From Acanthochromis polyacanthus (Eukaryota; Chordata; Actinopteri; Pomacentridae): 64,000 nt of DNA. The DNA is taken from contig NC_067135.1 of the NCBI RefSeq assembly GCF_021347895.1, positions 1,046,657 to 1,110,656 of the forward strand, read 5' to 3'. The notes beneath the pieces are model-generated. The model saw only the letters and a program-made list of their open reading frames with translations, was not told where the DNA came from and ran no database searches. This document shows positions 55,884 through 64,000 of the stretch, piece by piece. The stretch's first letter is position 1. Every line of letters starts with the position of its first letter. Both the position numbers and the translations under genes were made by a program.

Positions 55884-56760
55884 CAGTCCCTCCAGGATTT
55901 TGTAGCGTTTTTCCAGATTGTTGTGGCTAAAAAAAAGCCTGAATTCACAGCAGCTTTTCTATAAATTTGTGATGTAAGTTGTGATGTTTTCAGATTATTT
56001 GTTGCAATGAAACTGCCAGAGACAGTGACGGTTGCTAAAAGTTGCAATTTTTTCAAGTTTTAGAACATATTTCAACATTTACTTGACAATATTTCTTCCT
56101 AAACTAATTCTTTAACACTCCAACCCATTTACATGAGCTGATACACTACAGCCTGGTTTAACATGAAGTGGTTGGTAGATTTAAAGCACTACATGATCGT
56201 TTACTGTTGAATGAACCATATTTGGACATATCCGTCAGTGGCTTAAAAAGTTAAGTTCACATCCTGGTATTCACACACGTGTTCACACACACACGCCCAT
56301 GGCGCGTCACGTCCATTAATGAATCTAACTTCCCTTCATTCTTTCAGCAACAGATCTGGATCAACAGCTTCCATCACGGCGATCTGTCTGCTCGGTGGTC
56401 CTCTCCTGTCAGATGTTTGGAGGTAGAAAAGTGTTTGTCAGTCGATGGTTTTCGTTTGTTTTCCACCACAATATTCCACGGGTGTAAAACAGATTAGCTC
56501 TGCATTGATGAGGAACATCAGGGAATTGTTCTTCACGTCTTTAGCAGTAATTTTTGTTGGTAAATGAGAGACGGTAGAACGGGACATGTCTGCATCTTCA
56601 AACAGAAACAGGAAGTGAATTCTGTGATGTGCGTGCGTTACATTTGCTATGATTGGTGGAACTCACGGGAGGCGGGCCAAATTATGGTGATTGGACAACA
56701 TTGTAAGGTCGTCAGAATTCATGGAGATTGGTTGATTTGTGTTAATTCCTGAAGGGACTG
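55884..56760 (+). mobile_element. hAT-like non-autonomous element, family B copy 2
   Basis: Starts CAGTCCCTCCAGGATTTT and ends AATTCCTGAAGGGACTG, a clear inverted pair. 55884-56100 and 56413-56760 match copy 1 (shared words GTTTGGAGGTAGAAAAGTG and TTTTCGTTTGT). The middle, 56105-56400, is unrelated to copy 1. No target duplication is evident. Confidence 0.7.
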
Positions 56761-57686
56761 ATTGTAAAAGTGTTTGTCTCCATCTGTCTGTCGCTGTCGG
56801 TCCTTGAAGACTTGAGGTTCTCTGTGATAATGAAGTTTCAGAAAGCTGAATGACAGATGACGCTCGTTAAGGAGAAGGCAGCTCAGTCTCATTTGGGACG
56901 TCTCACACGTAGCTGCTTTTAAAAAGATCAATAACCGACTGAGTGACTGGAAAACGGCATCAAACTTAGCTTAAACTCTTCAGGTCTGCTGAGGGATTTA
57001 TCACAGAAACAGTCTAAACCTCTGAGCTCAGAGTCCGGCGTCTTCCAGAGAAGCTTAGAACAGAAGTCAGTCAACAGAGCCGCCGTCTCTCCAGGACAGG
57101 AGGTTTAAAGCCGTGATCCTCTAACAGCTCCCTTATTTCAGCTTGGCTTCTTCTTTCTGTCTTCGTCTGCTCTGCTGCGGTCTTTGTTCTGGGACTCAAA
57201 GCGACAAACTGGTTCATCCTTGCTGTGCTTTTCCAAGATTTCAGCTGATCCTTCTGCTACCTCTGGAGATGCTTCAGTAATGTCATCTTGTACTTTCAAG
57301 CTGTTTGTCAACGTGTCCTTAAAGTAAATAAGATGTTTATTAGACAACATTAGTCTCATCTGGATGTTCTGATGTTTATTACCAAACTATGTTACCTTGA
57401 AATTACTTTTTTTTTTTAAGCAACTGGTCGACATAATCAATGACGTTGATACTGAAAATGCACTCTTTAAAAATAAATTTTATTGTAACGTGTGTTTTCT
57501 GTTAGCTACGACAGTCCTGCTAACGGCTAACAGTGTAGCCATCCCATAATAGGCCACTTTAGAAGATGCTAAAAGTGTTTGAGGTTCCAGAAAATCTTAA
57601 AATGTTGAATATAATTGTTATAATTGCTCTTTGAGTTTGCATCAATCTATAGATAGATAGAAGCATATTTGTTGTTTAAGTTTACA
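56761..57686. other. No gene recognised
   Basis: Frames at 56719-56931 and 57138-57359 (minus) have no motif. Confidence 0.4.
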
Positions 57687-58095
57687 TATACAGGACGGTC
57701 TTGACTTGGGTCAGAATTCTGTTCCTATGGCGTGACGTAACGTGATTTTTAAATTCGAACCCAAGTCTATACCTCTGTCACTCAGCTAACACAGAGGTAA
57801 AATCATTAAGTTTAACATAAAAACATCAGAAGAGTCTGACTTACGCTGGGAGCCATAATGAAGGACAAAAAGTTAGTGAATGTAGACAATCCAAGGTGGA
57901 GAACAACCAGAGAATGGAGACAAAGACATCTGATAGCGCTGTGTGACGACGTATTCATCCGCTCATCAACCAGTTCCCATGCGAAATGCCTTGAAGCTTC
58001 GCAAACACTGTACATCAGAATGGAACAAGACTTTCTTAATGAATTAATGGGAGAAGGTGACGTAACCATCGCCGTAAACCGAGGACCTGCTGTAT
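57687..58095. mobile_element. Palindromic TIR element family A, copy 2
   Basis: 57840-57975 (TTACGCTGGGAGCCATAATG, GACAAAAAGTTAGTGAATGT, TGTGACGACGTATTCATCCG) matches 3830-3950 of copy 1. The ends (ACAGGACGGTCTTGAC at left; complement of ACAGCAGGTCCTCGGTTTAC at right) are weakly inverted. The open frames across it are by-products of the repeat. Confidence 0.6.
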
Positions 58096-59303
58096 GTCTA
58101 TTCATCCATTCAGTCGGTAACCAACGTTTATGTGAACTGGAAAACTTTACATATTGTGCCAAATATTGCTTTTTGACAAAAATATGAATAATTACAAAGT
58201 CTCTAATTAATTACATCATTTTTCATGGCGTACCACCACTAAGTTCAGTAGATCGAGTGGTGGGAGCTCATTGGAAACAGGTCTGTGGTGCTTGAATCAC
58301 ACTGAAGTCTTTGCTGTAGCTGTAGTATCATCTCCAGGAGGCTGAGTGTGAAAAACTACAGAAACCTGCAGGAGGAAGCAGGAATGTGACTCCTGGACGG
58401 TTTCTGAAATACGTGGTGAATCTGCAGCCGTCGTCTCTCGGCTTCCTCTCTCTCCTGTCACATTGTCTCTGCTGCTTCTCACCTCTGCTGAGTGTTTGTC
58501 CCTGCATGGCCTGCCTCATCCTTCCATCTCCCTCCTATATATCTCTGTTCTGTCTGCTGCAGGCTGCAGAGAGGATTAAAAATTAACACCCTGTGTGTCT
58601 ACGTCCCAGAATTAGAGCGACAGAGAGAACAAAGGCAGTTTGGAGGATTTAGAGGTTTGTCACGGCAGAGTGTTTACCACCTGATGTTGGCGGCACTACG
58701 AGGACGCTCACCTTCCTGTTGAGGTGTTTTTTATCGCCTCCTGTCTCGATCACACCTCGTCATCAGTTCAGTGAATCCGGCCTCTCTGGGATTCATAGCC
58801 AGACTTTTTATCTCCAGAATCACTCCAGACATGTCACTTCCAATAAATCGGTTAAAAAGCAAAGTTTGAGGCTCCGTGTTTGACCTATTTAAACATTTCT
58901 TCTAAAAGAATGTCTTAGAGCAGTGGAGCTGGATGATTAGACATTTAATCCAAAAGTTGATGGGTTCTTTTAATTAATAGTTCTTGCTGGTTTTTAAAAG
59001 AAAAAACACGCTTCACAATAAACTGAACAGTCATTCTTTGGTTGTAATCTGAAGACAACATCTGGAGCTTTTAGAAATTGTGACATGTTCCACATTTTTG
59101 TACATTTTGTGCTCTAAAAGATTAATTGATTTCTCAAAAATATATAATTTACACATTAATAGATGATTAAAATCATCATTTGTGATCATTTGTTGGGTTA
59201 TAAACTGTAGAATCTCTGAATGACAGCAGCTCTGCCATCATGTTTGCACTGGTTTTCATTATAAGGGGCTTTTTGTTCTATAGTATTTTTATGTCAATGT
59301 TGG

Positions 59304-59305
<2 letters not shown>
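58096..59305. other. No gene recognised
   Basis: Mixed sequence. Frames at 58386-58722 lack support. Confidence 0.4.

Positions 59306-59358
<53 letters not shown>
59306..59358 (+). repeat. (AC)n microsatellite
   Basis: About 26 perfect units. Confidence 0.98.
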
Positions 59359-59362
<4 letters not shown>

Positions 59363-60558
59363 TATTTAAATTTTAGATTAGAAATACCACCACACGGCTT
59401 CCTTTGGACATTTATGCTCTACATGCATGAAGCACACGTTGTCACACACATGTTCATTTATTTAATAACTTCTGCCACACCGTTCACACCCAGTAATGAC
59501 AGCATGAAACCATCCAGAGCTACTGAGGATTTCACAGCTTCCATAAATCAGAGGTTCACTGCTCAGCTGTCAGTCAGTTTTCTACCTCCTCCTTCCATAC
59601 GCCGCCATCTTTACGGCCTGTGATCATCGTCAGCTTCACCTCGTTGTTGGTCCTCACTGATCCTTTAAGTGTTCTTCTCAGAGGATGAAAGGCCTTAAAG
59701 TTTGGATCCTCATCAGCTGCCCCTTAGGAGAAACGATATGATACGTCTAAATGTAGAAGCATCCTGGTGTTTCTACATGAGAGAGTTCTGAAGTCTCCTT
59801 TAGATTAGTGGTTGATAAGATTTGTCAGTTTCTGACTAAAAGCTGAAAGGTTTTAAATTCATTCCTGACCTTTAGGCTGACAGAACAATCCCACAGCTAC
59901 GTTCATTTAGTCTTTTCTAGAGCATTCAGTCATTTTATGCTCATCTACAGATGGAAAATGTCTGAAAATAATAGATTGTATCTATCTCTCTCTGTCTACA
60001 TTGTAGTCAACTCTAAGGATAGCTTCTACCTATAGACCAGATACATGTTCTATCTGTTCTGGCGTTGGTCAGGAACATCTCCATTTCTCTTCTAGCTGAC
60101 TGAACCTCAGATGCTTAGCTGTAAACACACCTGTAGTGTTTTCAGGTGCTTCATTTCTTCAGATCATAACATATTGATCAGGGAAACAGCCCCAGAATAC
60201 AAATTAGGATCATCTGAGACATCAGACTAGACATTTAGAACAAACCAATCCAAAAACCTGTAGTTGTTGTGCTGAAACGACTCTCTCCTCTTTATTGATT
60301 GTTTTATATTCTATTTGAGTGTTTCATACTGCTACGTTCCTTTTCCTTCTTTCTTAATCCCATTACCGCTGCTCCCACAACTACCCAGTTATTCTTCAGG
60401 GATCAATAGAGTTTCATCTAATCTAATCACCACAGAGTTGTTGCTGCAGTTCTGTAGCCCTCTGAAAGCAAAGACTCCAGTTTCACAATGCAGCAGCAAA
60501 ACGGCACATTACTCTGTGTCTGTCTGTCCATCCGTCCTGTACTTGACTACTGACTTAC
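59359..60558. other. No gene recognised
   Basis: AT-rich unique sequence. Confidence 0.4.
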
Positions 60559-60680
60559 TTGACTGACGGACTATGGACAGATAGATAGATAGACAGATGG
60601 CCGTCTATCTGTCTGTCTGTCTGTATCTATCTGTCTGTCCATCTGTCTATCTATCTGTCTGTCAATAGTCCATCAGTCAA
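60559..60680 (+). repeat. GATA/GACA microsatellite hairpin, 42-bp arms
   Basis: Left arm 60559-60600 (TTGACTGACGGACTATGG, then GATA/GACA units) pairs with right arm 60639-60680, with about 39 of 42 positions matching. The pairing includes the non-repetitive TTGACTGA and GGACTAT edges, so it is a true inverted repeat and not just complementary microsatellites. The 38-base loop is TCTG/TCTA-rich. Confidence 0.9.
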
Positions 60681-60695
60681 GTATATCTGGCATTC

Positions 60696-61090
60696 CTAGC
60701 CTAGCATACAACCTCTTTAAGCTGTCTGCTCGCATTCCAAAGTTAGTCACTGGAATCCTTAGGATAACCGCTACCATTGCTAGGCTGGTCACTGGCCTTT
60801 CCAGGCTGCCAACCAGCATTTGATCGAATAGGCTAGCAACCAAAATTCCTGGGCTACAAACTGGCATTCCTATGTTAGAAACTACAATTCCTAGGCTAGC
60901 AAATGACATTGTTAGGTTAGCTACTAGCAATCTATGGCCAAAAACTAGCATCAATGGGTTAACAGCTAGCATTTCTGGGCTAAAAGCTAGCATTTCTAGG
61001 CTACCAGCTGCCATTCCTGGGCTAACAGCTAGTATTCTTGGGTTAACAGCTAGCATTTCTGGACTAACAGCTAGCATTTCTGGCATGTTC
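60696..61090 (+). repeat. 21-bp minisatellite (GCTAACAGCTAGCATTTCTGG)
   Basis: About 18 units. The right ones are well conserved and the left ones heavily mutated. Each unit is 7 codons, so a 152-codon minus frame with MLAVSPE-like repeats is open. I consider it incidental. Confidence 0.9.
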
Positions 61091-62744
61091 CAAAACACTG
61101 CGGTCATCTTGGTCAGGATCAGCGGCATCAAACAGGTGAATGGATGTGAACTAAACTCATGATTCTATCTCAGTGGTTTTTCGATGGTCAGGTGTCATTT
61201 TAAACTCATCCACATCAACATCTGGTGTTTTCAGCGACCACTGAATTGTAAAAATGGGAGTCTTTGCTTTCAAAGGGCTGCACATTCATAACAGCGTCTG
61301 TTGTGATTAGATCTGATGAAACTAAACGGATACCTGAAGATTAACTGGGATGTTCTCCAGCATCTGATGGCAGTTTTCACTTGAATTCGTTGCCTAAATG
61401 TGTTGATCACAGTAAAACTAGAAAACATTTCTTCCACCAGCGACTCTGATTCCAACCACACTGATGTTTTTGCTGAACGATGTAAACTCGCCTTTATTTT
61501 ACTGCTGTAACACAGACAACCCTCAAACGAACTGTGCAGGAACACAGTAAACACAACTATCTATCTAAAAGACATTCTCTGTAGAATTACCTGGTTTCCC
61601 TCCATTGCTGTTCATGATAGTTCAACCGAGGTTCATCCTTTCACTTTTCTGGCACAGAAAAAGCTTTAAAGTGGAGTTTTTATCTGGCCACAGTTTGACT
61701 TTCTTCACCTGGAGGAGATCAGAGCACTCGACTGTAAACACGAGGTGCAACCAGAGGTAAATGTGAAGCGGCTGGCGTACATTAAAACACTCCAAACCCA
61801 TCAGAATAATTTAGAGAGAGAAAAGAGGACAATCCAAGTCCTGGCATCGTTGGGATCTGCTGTTTGGAGAGACGGTTGTATAACTGAACGCTCACAGCAG
61901 CCAGAAAATCACCCACAGATCACTGCAGCGCTTATCAAGGAGCTACATCCAAGATTCTTCATGTCCACAATCCAAAGCAACTCAACCAGACCTCTAGAAG
62001 TTCTCCAGAACCATCATCCTCACACCAAGCCCAGAGGAATGAAGCTCTACCGATGTCCTGATGTCAGCAGGCTTCCATAAGTCATTCCCCAGCTAATGGG
62101 GACATGATATTGATTTACATTCTGTTTAGCCTTTTATAGACGGCCAATTAATGATTGGAAGTTAAATTATTCACACGGTCCCTTTGCTGCCTGCAGCCTG
62201 AGAAAAGCTCAGCAGCTCAGAGTTCATTTAGTGAACAATCTGAGGACTGGTGTCAGATTCCTGCTGCAGAATGCTCAGATGTGTTTCTTTGTGTGTTTAG
62301 CTGACGCTCATATCCAGGCAGGTTGTTATCCAAGGACGCCCGGCAGTCACTCCACAGTGAAAAGAGAAAAGCGTCTGGTTAAACCACTTCAAGTAAAAAT
62401 GTCTTTCATTACGCTGCAGCCTTCAGAACGAGGAGAGAAGCTGCTGAGCAGAGAGAAAGCTCTTATTTCCCACATATACTGTATATACAAGTATTTTATT
62501 TTGTAAAGTTTCCTCATTATCTTGTTAAAAAAAATACACAATCTGAGGATTTTCTGTTGAGTGAAAACTAAGTTTTCCAGCACAAAGACATGGAAAAGGC
62601 CTCAACTTGTCCAAGTGAGCAGCAGGAAAGCCAGTCTGAAGCCAGGCAGGTTAATATGAGCTGCTTTTTTATTTCCTGTTCTTAGCTTAGTGCATCTCTA
62701 AAGTCTTCCTGCTTCTTTTTATGATCATTTACATTCTGTTTACA
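61091..62744. other. No firm gene; possible conserved block at 62080-62240
   Basis: The 111-codon plus frame at 61745-62080 (EVNVKRLAYIKTLQTHQNN near its start) is not low-complexity but has no recognised family or splice context. 62080-62240 (GACGGCCAATTAATGATTGG) looks enhancer-like. Confidence 0.3.
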
Positions 62745-63345
62745 TTTTGTTCATCACAGTCTGGTCATTTTGTGTCACATTTTGGTTCTTTTTGCCCTCT
62801 TTGAGGTTATTTTCTATCATATTTGGGTAATTTTACTAAGCCTTTTGGTTGTTTTGCTTTTCATTTTGTGTATTTCTATAGTAGTTTGCCACTTTGTCCT
62901 TTTGTACCTCTTGTTCATGCAAGTTAGGTTGTTTTGCATCAATTTTGTGTCATATTTGAAACATTTTGTGTGTCATTGTGTTCATTCCATTACCTTTTTA
63001 TGGTAGTTTTGTGTATAATTTTGGTAATTTTGCATCTGTTTGTTGCCATATTGCGGGTCCGTGGTCACTTTACTGATCTTTTGCATGTCTTTGTTGCCAT
63101 TTTGTCTTTTTTTTTTTTGTTCATTTTCTATTTTTTCTGTGAATCCAGTTTGTTGTTTTGCATCTTTTGTGTCACATTTTGGACATTTTAAGTCTCTGTA
63201 TGGACATTTTGGATCTTTTTGTGGTAGTTTAATGTGAAATTAGTTGTTCTGCATCTCTGTGTTTCTATTTTGTCTCCCTTTTGCCTATCATTTTAGTTGT
63301 TTTACACATCATCTGTGTAACGTTGGGGCATTTTGTCTCTTTGCA
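62745..63345 (-). repeat. T-rich degenerate repeat (complement of the A-rich family)
   Basis: Words such as CATTTTGTGTCACATTTTGG and TTTTTGTGGTAGTTTTGTGT recur irregularly. The frames are Phe/Val/Cys low-complexity. Confidence 0.7.
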
Positions 63346-63898
63346 GCCATTTTCTTAAACAGAGAAAGCTTCTTTTAAAACGCAGGCATTGATAACACCT
63401 CTTGTTTTTCCTTCCTGTCCAGCTCCCTGGTGCTTTACATTCATCCGTTAGTGTTGATTGTGTTTCAGGTTACAGCAGCCGTGAACCCTGAGCTGAGGTT
63501 GATTAGTCCTCCTTGTTCTGGTGGTGAACACTGGAGAGGCTCAGAGCTCATTTCATCACCTAATGAGGCCGCAAAGGGAAGACAAACGTGCTAATGTGAA
63601 ACCCGGCAGTCTTTGAAGCTGCTCACAGTTTTGATCACACAGTCAAATCTCACATTTTCTGACACGTCACCCTTTAAGGAAGCTTTAGTTAGCAGCTGCT
63701 CCATCACACCGAGAACTCTGACATTTCATTTAACCGGCAGGAAAAACGCATGAAAAGACCTCGTCAGGATGATCATGACTTTGTGCCGAATTTCTCCAGC
63801 AAAATGCACGTTCCCTTTGATTTCCTCTAAACTCCACTTTTACATTAAGAAAAACAAGAAAAGCCCTCAGAGAACGCAGTAAGGCTGCATCTTCCACG
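63346..63898. other. No gene recognised
   Basis: 63530-63600 (CATCACCTAATGAGGCCGCA) looks non-repetitive and may be conserved; no proof. Confidence 0.35.
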
Positions 63899-64000
63899 GT
63901 CCTCCTCCAAGGCCGCTCGGTCCTCCTCCAAGGCCGCTCGGTCCTCGTCCAGAGCTGCTCGGTCCTCGTCCAGAGCCGCTCGGTCCTCCTCCAAGGCCGC
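63899..64000 (+). repeat. 21-bp GC-rich minisatellite, cut by the window edge
   Basis: The unit is GGTCCTCCTCCAAGGCCGCTC with a GGTCCTCGTCCAGAGC variant. About 4.9 copies are visible. In one plus frame it encodes RSSSKAA / RSSSRAA. Confidence 0.95.

Noticed and set aside
60673..61162. 152-codon minus frame with MLAVSPE-like repeats
   Set aside because: A 21-bp minisatellite gives a 7-residue periodic frame; no other coding sign.

Overview
The window looks like nuclear DNA of a spiny-rayed teleost fish. I infer this from a tRNA-headed SINE with a GCTATATAAATAC-type tail (2 copies), a LINE L2/Maui-type 3' tail ending in (AATTG)n, two CR1/Rex/L2-group LINE remnants, a PIF-Harbinger element with a decayed HARBI1-like transposase, long CA/GT, GATA/GACA and ATT microsatellites, and the lack of any dense gene layout. 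There are no operons, rRNA genes, CRISPR arrays or intact mobile-element genes. The species cannot be named from what is visible.

The window is gene-poor. The best host-gene evidence is (i) a probable terminal coding exon at 4891-5095 (+) with a good splice acceptor, a 67-codon tail and a long 3' UTR-like stretch, and (ii) a CpG-rich promoter/first-exon zone at 36380-36960 (+) with good splice donors. I recognise neither gene. They are probably two different genes in the same orientation, with the second gene's first intron running to the right edge. Several blocks (22375-22740, 48960-49495, 62080-62240) have the look of conserved non-coding elements, but that needs an alignment.

Tandem repeats dominate. 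Four arrays cover about 21% of the window: an 11-bp array (440-1652), a 33-bp purine-rich array (9769-14190) with a 1062-bp higher-order duplication, a 12-bp array (18775-22362) and an 8-bp array (50448-54976) with a roughly 725-732-bp higher-order duplication. The last three carry very long open frames because the units contain no stop codon in any frame. I regard these as by-products, not genes.

Interspersed repeats fill much of the rest: a palindromic TIR element (2833-4033, with a SINE inside; second copy 57687-58095), a hAT-like TIR element (6065-7114 and 55884-56760), a Harbinger (30654-32348, with a SINE inside), a fold-back element (39862-40140), a five-copy family with an internal GTCC/GTCT tract, and LINE fragments. 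Seven CTCF-like motifs are visible: six on the minus strand left of the CpG island and one on the plus strand right of it.
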